Source: Hyaloscypha bicolor E (lineage: Eukaryota > Ascomycota > Leotiomycetes > Helotiales > Hyaloscyphaceae). Taken from it: DNA of 64,000 nt. Position numbers and translations under genes: made by a program. How positions within the stretch are numbered: position 1 is the first letter of the stretch; each line of letters starts with the position of its first letter. Location of the stretch: the NCBI RefSeq assembly GCF_002865645.1, contig NW_020194526.1, positions 186,001 through 250,000 on the forward strand, written 5' to 3'. This document shows, piece after piece, positions 31,220-46,230 of this stretch. The notes beneath the pieces were generated by a model. The model did no database searches. It was not told the DNA's origin and saw only the letters and a list, made by a program, of their open reading frames with translations.

Positions 31220-34200
31220 ATATTATATAATGTATTAATTATAATTATTATAATATTAATTAATATTTTTATTTATAAATAGCTAGTAATAATACTTTCT
31301 AAGTAATTAATAAAGTATTTAAAAGAAATTTTATTATATATTTTATAAAAATTTATTTAATAATTATTTTATTATTTATAATATAAAGTTAATTATAATA
31401 TAAAAAGAAGCTATTTTATTATTAATATAGTTATTATTTCGGGAATTATATATATAGTTATAAAACTCAAAAGTAATAAAATATAAGTAATAAAATATAA
31501 GTAATAAAATATAAGATACGAGATATAATTATATAACCTTATATCTTATAAATAACTTAATTAATAAACTAGTTTATATTAGGCTTAATAAATTTAGGAA
31601 TTTTATAATAATATTATATATTATTAATAAACTAATATAAATTAGTTTATATATATAAATTAGTTTATATATATAAATTAAAACAAAATTTAGCTAGTTA
31701 AAAAAGAATTTAATAGCCTAAAATAAGCAAGTTTACTTTTAATTAAAAAAAGAAACCATTTATTAATTTTTTAAAAGTATTTAATAGCTTATAAAGAAAT
31801 ACTAGCTTTTATTAATTAATAAATAATTAGTTATTTAATTATATAATTATTTAATCTCTATTATTTTTTAAAAATAACTTCTTTTAGCTTTAAAATTACT
31901 ATCTTAATAATTATTCTTTTTATTTATATAATACTTGAATTTATAAAACTTTCTTTTTAAAATATATATATTTTTAAAGCTCTTTAATTATAACTTTAAT
32001 TTTATTATTAAGTTAAATGTCTCGAGCTTAAGGCCTTCTCGAAATTATAATATTTCATTTTCTAAATTTCTTATTATAAATGAAATATTTAAAAGTAAAA
32101 TATTTACTTTAATTAATATTATTCTTATTATTAAATTCTTTTTATAAATCTATTATAAATTATCTTATTTTCGAACTTTTCTTATTATAAATTATATATA
32201 TATTAAAGAAAAACTAAATTTGATTTAGTATAAATAATAAAAAAGAAAAAAAAGCTAATTAAGAAATAAAAGAATAAAATTAATATTATAAAAATAAATC
32301 TTTAGAAATATTTAAATATTAAGCTATATTAATATATCTTATATAAAATATTTAATAAGAACTAATATAATTTATTTAAGAATAATTTCAAGAACTTTAG
32401 TAATATAATTTTTAATTAATATAATTATATTAATTATAAGGCCTTTAAAAATATCTTTAATATAATAATATTTATATTAAATAAAATTACTTATATCTTA
32501 TTATAATATAATTCCTAATTAATATTATTAAAGAAAAATAAAATATATTAGAAATAAAGCTAATAATATTAAAAATAATCTAATTAAAATAGATTTTTTA
32601 AAGGAACTTATTATATTAGTTTATTTTATTTTAAAAAGAACTAGATATAAGGGAATTAAATATTCTTAATTAATAAATATAAAGAATATTTATTTATATT
32701 AAATTAAGAATATTTACTTCTTTTACTTTTATTATTTTTATTTTTATTATTATCTAGTTTAAAGATCTTTTAATTAATATCTATTATTTTTACTAAAAAG
32801 ATTATTAGAAAAGTAATAAAAATATAATAAAACTAATAATAGTTTTAATTATAAACTTATTTTTCTTCTTAATATTTATTAATATATAAAGCTTTTATAA
32901 AAGGCATTAATAAGAGCTTTTTTATTATATTAAAGAATCTAGCTTAAAATTACTTTTATAATAATTAGCTTTTTTAATATATATATAAAAAGATTTATAA
33001 CTTTTTTTAAAAGCTTTAATTTATTATTAAAATTTAAATAAATAAAATACTATTATTTAGATATTATAATAGCTAAATACTTTAAAAATATATATATATA
33101 AGGCTATTTAATTACTAATTAATGACTTATATTAATTATAATATAAACTTACACTTATTTTATAAAATATCGAATTCTTATATAATAAATTTTATTTTAT
33201 TTTATTAAGGCTCTTTAATATACTAATATATAATTTTAAATTTTTCTAATAATCTCGAATAGCTTATTAATAAACTTTAATTATTTATTACTACTTATAT
33301 GAAAAAATAATAAATTAATATTAAAACCTTTTTTATTAATTAATAATACTATTTATAAGATTTTTTAAGCTATTATTTATTCGAAAATTATTAATATAAA
33401 TTTAGTTATAACTTTAAAACTCGCCATAATTACTTTAGGTCTTATAATTATAATAATTATATTTTAAAGTTATATTTTATATATAAGAAACCCGAAAACT
33501 ACTTTTAAAAGCATATATTAAAGAAATAAGAGGCTAAGAAAGCTTGATTTAAAATAAAAACATTTATTAATTTAGATTTCGAAACTTTTATAACTTTAAT
33601 AAATGCTTTAATAATACTTATATATAATATATTACTAAAATCGAAAAAGAAAAAGATAATAAAACTAATAAAAAAAATTAGTAAAAACGAATAAAGAAAA
33701 AAAACTTTATTTAGCTTTTTACTTTATATTAATTAAAACTTTTTTAATTACTTTTATTATTATTATTTCACTAATAATTATAGCTAATATTCTCGTAAAT
33801 AACCTTTTTTCTTCTTATATATTAAATAATAAGTAAAAATCATGCCTTAAAACTTATTAAACTATTAATAGAAAATACCTAAACTTTTATAATTAATAAT
33901 ATATTAAAATATAATATTTATGACTTTTATAAAATTATAATTAATACTAGAACCTTTAAATACTTAATTACTAATTCTAATTAATTTCAAGCTTTATAAC
34001 AAATTAATAATATTATTAAACTTAATAAAATTATTAAAAATTAAATTAATATCTAATTTAAGATTAGATTTATATCTTTTATTAAATCTATAATAATAAG
34101 ATTATTAATTAAATAAGTATAACTTTATATTATACTTATAAGAACTTTGTTTTTATTTAGTTTAGCTAATATAAATAAAATAGAAATCTATTTTAATAAT

Positions 34201-35026
34201 TTTAATAATTATTTTATTATTTTTATTAAATACTATATATTTATAATATAATATTTCAAATACTTTTTCTTGCTTTAAAATATTATATTATAAAGCTTTA
34301 TTTTCGAGTTCTTTATTTATAATTCTTGCTTTTTTATAAAGATTAAATTATTTATTTATTAATAAGCTTTAAAATATACTAGAATAAACAAGCTATAATA
34401 TTAATATAAAAGCCTTTAAATATTATATAAAGTATTAAAAAAATGCTAGAAATACTATTAAGTATTTAAATAATTCAAGTTTAATATAAGAAATAATATT
34501 AGCTTTAATTAATTTATTATTATTAATATTTTTTATATTTCTAATAAGTTTATATTTTATATTATTAATAAAGGCACTTAATATTAAAATAGCTAGTTCT
34601 TTAAAATATTAGTATAATATAGATTTGAAATGCCTTAAAATCATATTAAAATAATATTTATTTATATTCTTTTAATTAAATTATAGCAAATACTAAAAAG
34701 TAATTTATTAATAAAAGATTTATTTAATTTATAAGTATTATAAAAATAAAACTTAAAATTATTTTTATAAAAGCTTATAACTTTATTAAAATTAATAAAA
34801 ATATTATATTTCAAATAGCTTTTAAGACTATTAATAATCTTATAAGATTTAATAATATTACTTTAACCTTTTTAATTTATAATACTTTTTTTAAATAATT
34901 AAATATAATATTTTATTATTTATTTTATAATAATTAATAATTCTTAAAAACATAATAATAAAATTCAGGAGCTTTAAATTAAATATTAAATTATAAATAC
35001 TTTAAATACCCGAAATAATTCTAATA

Positions 35027-35238
35027 TTATAATAGAAATTAGACTAATAATTGGTATAATTATATGTTTTTATATAATTCCTTAGTTCTTTTCTCTTTTT
35101 TATATTTAGCCTTTATTTTTCTTATAAGAGAAATATTAAATAATTAAATATATATTTTACTAATATAATACTTCTTTAATTCATAATTATTTCTAGTTAA
35201 TTTCTTATTATATATTATATTTCTTTTTATTCTTTTTT
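35027..35238 (+). repeat. Left LTR of outer Gypsy
   Basis: About 212 bp starting TATAATAGAAATTAG. It matches 52931-53140 throughout with transition differences. Confidence 0.8.
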
Positions 35239-35239
35239 A

Positions 35240-38200
35240 TTAATAAGTAATATAAAAATAATTTTAATATAAATTAATTTCTTTTTTTAGGGAAATAAAC
35301 TAATAGTCTTTTAATATTATAATTATAATAAAACTTAATAGGAAAGAAAAGAAATAAAAAATAAAAGGCTTAATTTAAAAAATAGTAAATAATATTAAAG
35401 ATACTAAGAAAATCAGAGATTATAAAGAAAAAAACACAAAAAGAATTAAAGTAAAAACTAAAGCTTATAAAGCTAATATAAAGAAAACGAGATATTTAAT
35501 ATATTTTCCGAAAAATGGTATCCTAAAGCTAATATTTCTAATTAAAGTAATATTACTAATAAGCCTAATATTATAATACTAGTAACTAAATAGCTATATT
35601 AAGAAATCCGGAAATAAACTAAACTCGAGGAATTTTTTAAGTATATTATATACGAACTAACTTAATTATTTTTAGTTATAATTATAATCTTAATCGAAAT
35701 TATTAGAAAAATTACTGAAATATTTAATTACTTAATTCGGAATTTATTATTAAGCCTAACTCAAGAAGAAATTAATATAGTAATATTTCAAAGAATAAGA
35801 AGTTTCTGAATTTAACTTATAAATAATTTATTTAGAAATAATTAAAATATAAAACTTTTTTACTTAAAACTTTTTGGATTAAAATTATAAAAACGCAAAT
35901 GTTTTTCTAATATTACTAATTAAAGAAAACCTAAATTAGTTAGTTCTTTAGTAAAAAGGAAATAACTATAGCCTATAAAAGGTATATTTAAACTAAACTT
36001 TCCTATTTTAATAATTTCTTTTAAAAATATATTAAGTAATATTTTATTCTTTATTAGAATTTCTTTTAAAGAAACTTTAGCTAATATATTCTTAAGTTTA
36101 GTAAGGCTATTTATAATATTAAGTACTTTTCTTTTTTATTTCTTATTATTTATATTAGGCTTAAAAAAAATCCTAATTTTTATTAAGTTTAATATTACTA
36201 ACTTTATTAACTATTATATAAACTTATATAATATTTATTTTATTAATAATAAAAGAGAAAAGCTATTATAATATTATAATATTATTTATAAGGAAATTAT
36301 TAAGTTTTTGCCCGAATTTAATAAAGTAAATAAGATATGAAATAATCTTATTAAAGTATTAAAGGCCGAGTTTAGATTCGAGAATAATTATTAATTAATA
36401 TATTTAATAAGCTTTCTTTCCAAGTTTATTAAAATTAACTAAAGTAGTCGAGTTATTATAGATTATTATTATTAATATATATTTATTTCTATAATACTAG
36501 TAAATAAAAAAGTCTTATATAAAGTTAATTAAAATTATTTATTTCTTTTAGGGCTTTTCTAAAAGTATTAAGAAAAGATTTTTATTAAGTATTATATTAA
36601 TAATTTTAAGCCTAAAATCTATATAAAATTCAAAGAGCTTTATAAAAGTACTTTAGACTTTATATAAATAAATTAAATAAATAAGGCTTTAGAATTATAA
36701 AAAGAACTAATAGTAAAATATAAGTATAATATTAGAGACTTAATATAAGAATATAGCTACTTAATTAAATTTCCTAAAAATATAAAAAGTTTTTTCTTAT
36801 AATAATAATTGGCTTGCTTTTAATTAAGAGAACCTAGATTAATATCCTAATTAAAGAAATAGCTAATCTAAAGATTTATTTTAGTAAATTAATAAATAAA
36901 TAAAATATTAATAAGTTCTTAATATAATCTTATTTAACTAACCTAAATTCTTAAAAAGAATTTTATATAAATTATAATTCTTATAATATTATTTATATAT
37001 TTAATATTAATTCTTTTACTAATATATGAAATATTTAATATTAATATTACTAAAATAAAGCCAAGATTAATAATATGAAATATTATACTAATTACTATTT
37101 GAATTATTTATAAGACTTTAAAGCTAGTATATATTATTTTAATTATAATAAAAAGTTATATTTAAGTTCAAAAAGCCTTAATATAATACTTATAAGCTTG
37201 AATCGGGTTCGTTCTTATAGCTTTTAGATTTAATTAGCTATAGCTAATATAAATTTTAATATTAATTAATTTAATTATTTTTTAAATAATAGTTCTTAAT
37301 ACTTATTTACTTATATTAGCGAATTTATTATTAACTAATTTTCTTATGTCTTTCTCGAATATATATAAAACTAATACTTTTTAAGCTTTTCTTAAAATAC
37401 TATAATTAGAAAGGAAATAATTATATTTAATTCTTTTTTTTAAGCTTATAATTATTCTTAAAGGCTAAACTATAAGTATTTATAGAACTAGTATTAATTA
37501 TAGCCCGTTCTTTAAAGATTTCTTTTATAAAGAATCTTTAAATATAAATACTATAATAATTAATAAAGGAAAAACTAAATTCGTAAGCTTTAGTAATTTC
37601 TTATAAATATTTAAAACTTAATTAGAAAAGAGAATTATTATAGATTTCCTATTATAGTATAAGAGTTATTAGAAATTAAGAATTCGGGATTATAATTAGT
37701 AATAATAAGAATAATAAAGCCTAATAAGATATTAATACTAATATTAAAGAAATTATAAATAAAGAAATAATAGAAGTTCCTATAAACTATTTATTATTAA
37801 AAAAAAGAAAATATTCTTAATATATTAATAAATATAAAATTCCGGAAAGAGCTAAAGTTATTATTAAATACCTAATAATAACTTCCCTTAATACTATATA
37901 TTTAGGGAATTTCTTTTTCTTATTTAATATTTCTTTTTTTAAATCTTTAACTAAAGATATTCTTTTATTTCTTTAGGAAATAGAAATAATTATTAGATTA
38001 AAAATAAGGCATTTAATATATAAAAAGTATTTAATATATAAGGCATTTAAATAATAAATACTTTTACTAATATTATTAATATTTTTAAACTCTATATATA
38101 TAATCTCGAAAAAGAATTAATAGCTTAAAGTAATATTTTTTAATATTATAATACCTAATAGTTTAAATATTTCGAGCTTTATTATATATATATATATATA

Positions 38201-38414
38201 AATAATATTTAAAAAGCTAGCTAATAAAAATAGCTTAGCTATTAAAACTAAGAAAAATCTTGTTTTTTAAGATATTAGTTTAAAGTATTTTTTTAATATT
38301 TATTAATATATTAAAGTTATTATTAAAGAATTAATTAATTTTATAAATTTCTTAATTATTAATAATAAAATAATTAATCTTTTTTTAAATATACTTTATT
38401 TTATTAAAATTAAG
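35240..38414 (+). pseudogene. Outer Gypsy, gag and early pol part (eroded)
   Basis: AT-rich, with many stops on the plus strand. From position in the element it should contain gag and protease. Individual motifs are too eroded for me to read confidently. Confidence 0.4.
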
Positions 38415-38419
38415 CTAAT

Positions 38420-38624
38420 TGTAATAGCGGGATTAATGTAATAGTTAAAGGCTTAAAGTTTAAAGAATCTCATATATTGGAAAATACTAAGCTATGAAAT
38501 AAAGTAGGAAGAATGTCTTGACCTTTAGTATTATTCCGTTTAAGTAATTCTGGCTTAGCTTCGTTTTATACCTATTTCTGATATCCTATCCTTAGTAGAT
38601 TATATCCTTATACTAGCTGTTATA
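38420..38624 (-). repeat. Left (3') LTR of inner Gypsy
   Basis: 205 bp, starts TGTAATAGCGGG and ends CTAGCTGTTATA. By eye it differs from the right LTR almost only by C/T and G/A changes. Confidence 0.9.
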
Positions 38625-38627
38625 TTA

Positions 38628-38642
38628 CCCCCCCCCCCCCCC
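38628..38642 (-). other. Polypurine tract (15-C run on the plus strand)
   Basis: Fifteen consecutive C (G on the coding strand) sit three bases inside the 3' LTR, the position of the primer for plus-strand DNA synthesis. The LTR element at 19009 has a comparable C-run at the same place. Confidence 0.7.
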
Positions 38643-38829
38643 TAAAGAGAAGTCTAAATGCCCTTATTTAGGGAATTATTTAGCCGTAATATAGAAAAGA
38701 AAAAAGAGGAAATAATGACTATTAACCCTATTCCGTCTAATTCCTATAGCTTACTTATAATTAAAGTATAGTCTTGACTTTACTAGAATAATCTAGTTCC
38801 TAATATATTCCGGCTAGTCTTTAATATTC

Positions 38830-39900
38830 GTTACTTATATTATACCTATACCTATATTAATAATATAGTCTGGGAGTACTATATAGGCTATAGCCGATAT
38901 TAGAACTATTATTATTAGGCGGTCTTTAAATAGAGGTGGCAGATCGAGTCTATTTATTAATATAGGCTTTAATATAGTAGCTTGCTTGCCTTTCTTCTTA
39001 GTTAAAGTAGTAGTATTTGGCTTAATTATACCGTTTCTGAGCTACTTAATTAACTTCTAGGCCTTCTCGAGCTTAATATATATATTCTCAAGTTATTTTT
39101 TTATAGTAGAGACTTGTATATTAAGGGCGGCTATTTAAGCTACTTTATTATTGAATTCCCGGGCCTTAAGCTATATGATTTTGGTTTTATAAGAGCTTCT
39201 AAGGGGTTTTCCGACTTCCTAAACGGTATTATCTACTAATTTATTAATATTTATAAGGTATTACTTCTTTAATTTGGCCTTTAGGATTATTTACTAGCTT
39301 TTGGTTTTAGACTAGTACTTTATATAATAACTATTACTTAGTATTATATGTCTTCTGGTTATAATAGGTATCTTAATACTAGTTTGGCTATCTTTATTAT
39401 AGTTAGAGTCTCTTTTATTACTAGAAGTCTTTCTATTCTTAGTCTTTTTATTATCGGAATTCTTACTATTATCTAATATCTTATATTTCTTAAATAAGCT
39501 AACCTTATTCTTTTTTGCCTTCTTGGTATTTGGCTTTATAAGATTAATTAGGTAGCCCTTATTAGTACTATCTATTCTGCCTATTTAACTATTAGACTTA
39601 TTATTACTAGTAACTGAAACCTCTATTTTATTATTCTTAGAATATTCTACTAAGATATTCTCTATAGTAATTTTAGATATATTCTCAAGAGTAATATAGG
39701 CCGTATTCTGTATATTAACTTATTCTTAGGTAAGAGAATTACTATTTTCGTCTATAAAGGTAATTTGGCTAGTAGTTATATTAATAATAATAGTAGCTAC
39801 TAAACTTGAAATACTACTACTATTATTTAAGTTATCCAGGATCTAATAAGTAGCCTTACTTAGCCCGGCTATAAATAATATATTACCGGGATTTCTTATC
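38830..39900 (-). pseudogene. Additional ORF of inner Gypsy between pol and 3' LTR
   Basis: Minus-strand frame with long stretches between stops and a lysine/asparagine-rich middle (PNTKKAKKNKVSLFKK, about 39480-39530). It is preceded by PGNILFIAGLSKATY and followed by helical, charged sequence to about 38830. It lies after the chromodomain-like end of pol, where most Gypsy elements have little or nothing. I do not recognise it. It could be an accessory ORF or a captured gene. Several stops at probable CAG/CAA codons break it. Confidence 0.45.
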
Positions 39901-40319
39901 TGTTTTGTCTTTATTAATAGTTTTATTAAGGCAATAATAGTAGTATAAATAATTAAGGTTATAAAAGTTAAAATAGTTAGGAAGATTTCCCTTAATTTTT
40001 AATAATATTTTAAACTAATATAGGTAAGTATTTATCTTTAGTTTAGCTTTAAGAATTTACTTTTTTTTTTTATAATTTGCCTAGATAGTAAAGTATAATC
40101 TAGTATAATAAAGGAAAGTATTTTGCCCAGATTTCTAGAAAAGAGAATAGGTACTAATATAATAGAATAAAGGAAATATACTAGGGTTTAAATAAAACCC
40201 GGGAAATATCTAGGTTTTTCTTCTCTTTCTCTAATTATAGAGGCCTTATTATCAAGGTTTATTATTATCTAAATAGTCTTTATTAAAATTGTCTTCTTTA
40301 GTATACCAAATCTATTTGT

Positions 40320-43300
40320 TTAGCCGGATAGGAGGTCCTGCTTTACCAGGGTTCTGCTTATAGAATTTATATAGTTTAAGTACTAAGTTCTTGAAATTTG
40401 ATATAAGGTACTATTTATTATCTATATCCTATTTCTTTTATCTAATCTTATAATAAAGCTTACTATAAAGTATCTTGGAAGAAAGAATCTTTTTGACTTC
40501 CTATTTGAGTTTACTATTAATTTTAGTAGAACTAGGCTCTTTATTAGTCTAGCCAGGTAATAGATTAGCAGGATTCTTATAAAGTCTATCTATATAGAAA
40601 ATTGACTAAATCTTATATAATAGGAGAAGGTCTAATTAATATAAATAACCGACTATTTTATTAATCTTAAATAGTCTAGTAAGAAAGTAGTCTAATTTAT
40701 TAGACGAATAGTTTATTTTCTATATCTTTTTAATTATATAGACTATATTTCCTAGACTAAAGTCCGGTTCTTACTATTTCTTATTAGCTTACTTGGCTTA
40801 ATACTCCTGAGCTATTACTATATATTCTCGGGTATAATTAATAGTAGTATTAATTCTCTTAGTTTATTATTATACTTCCTCTCGATTAAGTTTCTCTTTT
40901 AGTATTTTGAATTCTATTATTAGTAATATCTAGTTAAAGTTTAACCTGGATTTATATTTGTAGTTAATTATTAAGGGAGATAAGCTAGTCGATTTATATA
41001 GGCAGGCGGTACCTATAATATTAAATACCGGAAGTAAATCTGTCTAATTATTCTAGAAGTAATTAATAAAGAGGCAAAGTCGGGTATTAATAATCTAGTT
41101 AATGATTTCTGTTTATTTATTAGTTTGGGTATATTCTATAGTCGAGAGCTTTAGCTTAGTTCTAGTTAATCTTAATAGTTTATTTATAAAATCTGAAATG
41201 AATTAGGGTTCTTGGTTACTTATAATAATAAGAGGAGATCCTCGGAATTACTAGATATAGTAGTAGAATAGGCCGGTAGTAGTCCTGGCTATAGTATTCT
41301 TGGTTATTAGTAGGCTTATATATTATTTGGATAATTAATTAATTATAATAAATATATTATTATATTCTTTACTTATAGAGCCAGGGATATAGAAGTTTAT
41401 AGACAAATTGTCCTATATTCTCAGGGGAACTAGTAATAGATATAATAGGCCTGGTATTTTGTTTCTTGGCTTATAAGACCTTTAATATTTGTAATAGTTT
41501 GCTATAAAGTAGTTAATATTTATAGAGAGAATAGGCTACTAGTAAAGTCTCCGAACTAGGATTTTTGTCTCATTTTAACCGGGATATATAGTAGTTATTA
41601 TACTATGAATTTGTTATAAGAGCCTAGTTTATAGATTATTATATCTATCCGGTATAATAAGTCTTTTATTATAAAGTATATAGTTATTTAATATTTCTTA
41701 TAGTTCTATATTTTCCTGGGCTTTCCTGTATTTATTCTCTAGGGCTAGGTCCGTCTAATTAGCTTATAGAATTTCGACTATAATAAATAGCTCATTTATT
41801 CCTTTTATCTTAGTAGAAGTATAAGCCATATTTATTATTTCGGTAGAAGCGAGAATTAGGTCTAATAGGATAACTTGTCTAGTTCTTTTAGCTTTCTTAG
41901 CCTGTTTCTGGATTAATATAAACTCGTTTTTTCGGGATAAGATATTAGTAATAGTATTATCTTTACCTGGCTAATAGGTAATCTAGTAATAAAATTATAA
42001 TAGGAAACTTATCTATTAGATTTATTATTTATTTAAGAGCCTCTTAGTACCGAAATACTCGAGAGCTTTATAGTTAGTAATAATTAGAAAATTAGGTAAG
42101 CTAATTAGTTTTGTCTGCTATTTCCGGAGTTCTTAGATAATAGCAAGGAGTTCCTTATTATGAACTTTATAGTAGCTTTTGGCTTCTTAAAGAGCTTTAA
42201 AGTAGAATAAGACCGGGTACTATTATCCGTTCTCTGGGCTTTTTTAAAAAAGTATACCTGTAGTAGCTAGATCTAAATAGTCGGTTTCCAGGCGGGTTTC
42301 CCTATTATATTTGAAATAGAGAAATATAAGAGTAGAAAGAAGTAGATCTTTAAACTAATTAAAGGTATCTAGCTAAGTTTTATTACGTATAAACTTTAGT
42401 AAAATATCCTTTTTAGTCAGATAGTTTAGGGAACAGGAGATATATCTATAGGCTTAGATAAACCTATAGTAGAAGTTATAGAAGCTTAAAAATAATTATA
42501 TCTTTCTTTTTATTATAGGTTAGTACTAGTTTCGGATAATAGAGGTTTTGGTAGGGTCTACTTATATACCTTAATTTGAGATAATAAATCCTAAGAATAT
42601 TATTTTAGAGATTTCAAATTCGTATTTATGGATATTAACTTATAATCCGGTATTCTAGAGCTTTTATAAAACTATTCTAATATATTATTAATACTCTTTC
42701 TTATTCTTAGAGAAGATTAGTATATTATTAATATAGGCCAAGCAAAAGTCGTCTAAATAGTCTATTAGAATAGTATTAATATATTACTAGAAAATTACTA
42801 GACTATTATAGAATCCAAATAGTAGAACTACTAGTTTAAAGGATCTATATCTCGTCCTAAAAGCTGCCTATATTATAGAAGCTAGTTCTATATGAATTCG
42901 GTTAAAAGTATATCAAATATCTAATTTAGTAAATACTGATAATTCGGCTAATTAGTTAAGAGTCTCGGTAATAAGCGGCAGGGAATAGTAGTTCTTTTTT
43001 ATTACGGTATTTAGCTATTAATAGTTAATATAAAATTATAGGCTATTATCTTTCTTTTTAATAAATAAGACTAGTAATAAGAAGGGAAATTCGAATAGCT
43101 TAATAAAACTCTTTTTTAGGTTCTTAATAAGATACTTTCTTATTTTTTCGAGTTTACTAGAGCTTATCTTATAGAGATAGGCTATCTTTATTAAGGAATC
43201 TAGTCTATTAAAACGGAGCTTATAGTTAAAAAATTAAGACTAGGGAAGCTTATCTGCCGCTTTCTTAGAAAATACCCTAGCTATATTATATAGCTATATA

Positions 43301-45700
43301 GGGAGGAATATCCGGAGCTCTTGAAGTTCTTTAGAATTAAAAAATAATATATTACTAAGGGTATTAGATTTGTCTATATCCAGGGAATATATTAGGTTAC
43401 TGGTTTGAGTATAGTATCTGGCAGGCTATAGTATTAGTTATCTGCTTACTATAGGTAGTAGTAAATATTTCTTTGGTTTATAATTCTATTTCTCAAGTAT
43501 ATAGTTAGTCTCATTAATAGTAACCGATTTGACTAAGTTACCGGGGTCTTTAGTACTTAATTAGAAGGCAGCTATTCTAATAAAATAGTAGGAATAATCT
43601 AGTAGCTTAATTATTTCGAGAGTATTAAGGTCTAGCTCTTTCTTTCTTACCTAATATTTGGCTTTTCTTATAAGAAGATCTTATAAAGAAATAAGAGATA
43701 TATTCTTTTACTTCTCGGGTCTAGTTTTACTAGTTTCTTTTAGGATTCTAATTAGAGTATTTTTAAAGTAATTATCTTTTTAATATTTCTTATTAAAATA
43801 TCGGATTTTCTAAATAAGGTCCGGCTAATTTGTCTTATAGTTCTCTAGCTAATAGAATTAATTCCGTTAATAGTCTAATAGAATATTATACTTTACTAGC
43901 TATTTCTTTCCCAGGATTATATTATAAGAGCCGAGATTAGTAATAAGCAGGTATTATTAAGCTTAATAGTACTAATTAATAGCTAGATTTATAGTAGCTA
44001 TATATTAAATAGCTTTACTAGGTTATTTATTAAAACCTTATAAGGAAACGGGGGTTTTGAGTTTATATAAGGATATTTATAATATTTTTATTAGGAGGCA
44101 AATGTGCTTTTAGTTAATTAGAGTATATATATTTGCTCCGGTATTTACTAAGTATTAAAAGGTTATGGTTTTGTCTTTCTAGTATATTTAATAATTAATA
44201 AGGAACTAATTCCTACTAATTAGCTAAGTGAGATCTACGGGTTCTTGGTAGAGTTCTTATTCTAGAAAGGCTACCTCTATATCTAGAGCTAGACTTTTCC
44301 TGACTTATTAATATTATATTCCTTATTAGATAGTAAGTAAAAATCGGTATTCTCGTTATTTATCCCTGAATTATTAGTTCTCTCTAAATAATTCTTTTTA
44401 ATAGATATAACCTTATTAAAGTTAGGACAGGCATTTTTTATATATCTAGGATTTCTATAGCTATAATAATAAAGACTTTCTGGCCGGTCTAGTCTCTTCT
44501 CAAATTCTCGGTAGACTGCCTCCTTTAGCTATAAGAATACCGGCTACTAAGATTAATTCGCCAGATATAGGATTACTATAGCTCCTTGAATCCCGGCAGG
44601 CTTTCTAGTCCGAGATAGTATTTAATAGCAAGTAGTTTCTACTAGTTATTTCTCCTGGAATTACCGATTTTTAATTAAGAGAAGCCTATTCTCTTGCTTT
44701 ATATATTACTTGGCAAGGTTCCTGGAAGTATTAAACTTCTTATTACCCAAGCTCTTAAGTAGCTCGAGATTTATTTTATCTATTAAATTATTATATTAGT
44801 TATTTAGTAACTTCTCTAGTTTTATTATTAAGTAAGTAAACTTTGCCTAGAATACCGGGAATAGCTTATTTCTTTATCCCAGATACTAATATACCTCTTT
44901 TGCTTTCTAGTATTTTATTTTTTTGCTTTTACTATAAGCTTACTAGAGAATCTTAAAGATCTATTTAATAGTTAAGATTTATCTAACTAATCTAGGTTCT
45001 AGTTAATTATAAATAAAGTTATGGGTATTTCCGGTAACTAGTTATATTATATAAATAATTTTTAGTAGTTTATTATTAAATTCAGAAGAGTTCTATATTA
45101 GTTTATTTCTTATATTAAATATCTAATTATTAATCTAGTAATTATTCTTATTTATAAATAGAGCGGAATTCTTAATTCTAATAAGCTATAGTTAATTACT
45201 ATAAACTAAAAGCGGGAGGGAGCCTTGGTATTAGTCTCCAAACGGTTCTCCTAACGGGAATCTATAGTATTCCTAAATATCTGCTTACTTGGATCTTTAC
45301 TTTATTACTTTTTCTTATACTAGTCTTTTCCTTATATGAAGTTAACTAGTAATTACTTCTAGCTTATTAACTTTCTTAGTAAGTTAGTTAATATATAAGT
45401 GGAATTTCTAGTAGTATTCTGCTTATTTATTAGCTATAAGGCAGTATTTATTAATAAGGTTATCCCGTATAAGTAATCTCTGCTAGGTCTTATTTATTTT
45501 CGAAGTATTTATACTAATTTTAAGTTTCAAATTAGCTAGCCGTTTCTTAATATCTTTTTCCGGAATAGTATTATAATAGCTTTCCTAGTAATATAGGTTT
45601 ATAATATTAAAGTTTGGCTCCTCTATTTTATTATACTAGGGCCTCTTGTCTAATATACCTATAGTAGTAGTACTTGGCCCCGGGCTATTTATAGTAGCTT
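40320..45700 (-). pseudogene. Inner Gypsy Gag-Pol, RIP-damaged
   Basis: Reading leftward: a coiled gag segment (YINQLTKKVNKLE, about 45380); a zinc knuckle whose cysteines are mostly tyrosine (YRNPRYIKNACPNFNK, about 44400-44460); reverse transcriptase with YLDDFCLAYINNILIFSKNK (42724-42729 encodes the NN); RNase H with KELLAIIQELRK and ITNYKALEYF (about 42050-42230); integrase core with RGSPLIIISNQEP, FISDF and IEYTQTNKQTE (about 41090-41280); and a chromodomain-like end with LYKFYKQNPGKAGPP (about 40330-40380). Stops are frequent, and the RT catalytic YxDD is now YINN. Not functional. Confidence 0.8.
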
Positions 45701-46230
45701 TAGAAGAAGTATTAATTATAGAAATAAGTACTAAATAAGTTCTTCTTATTTAATATTAGTAAACTATAACCGATTATTACCTTATCTAGTTTTAAATTAG
45801 TAGATTAAAACTAACTATTATCTTTTCTTATTTTAAATTAGTAAACTATTACTAATTTTTCCTATACTAGGAGAAGGGGCTAGTTCTTTTACTCTTATTA
45901 GTATTAAGGAAATATTATCTGCTCTAGTTAAGGATTAGGCTCCGAGATTAACCGGGTTATAGAAGATAATATCTTTCTTCTTTTATATTAGTAAAGAACT
46001 AATTACTAGGAGAGGAATATTATCTGCTCTAGTTAAGGGTCAGGCTCTAAGATTAACTAGGTTATAGAGGATATTATGCTTCTAGTTAAGCTCTCTAGTT
46101 TTTTATAGTTTAAGAAAATTATTAAATATTAAAAGTAGTATTCTGTTTTTGCTTTCTAAGAATAAATACGGGTCCTTTACTAGTAGTATTATATTGCCTC
46201 TATAGGCCGAGTTAAGTAAGCTTAGTATTA

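Larger units (their letters stand above)
24870..31224 (+). mobile_element. Copia retrotransposon, copy 1 (complete but RIP-inactivated)
   Basis: The element proper is 24875-31219 (6345 bp), flanked by the 5-bp duplication ATATT (24870-24874 and 31220-31224). LTRs are 24875-25184 and 30913-31219. Between them the plus strand reads gag, protease, integrase, reverse transcriptase and RNase H in the copia order (integrase before RT). It is the best preserved copia copy here and serves as the reference for the others. A partial leader match at the window end (63819-64000) shows a second insertion of the same family. Confidence 0.9.

Noticed and set aside
38628..38642. Run of 15 C considered as sequencing artefact or G-quadruplex
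   Set aside because: It sits exactly at the polypurine-tract position of a minus-strand LTR element, and a similar run stands at the same place in the element at 19009.
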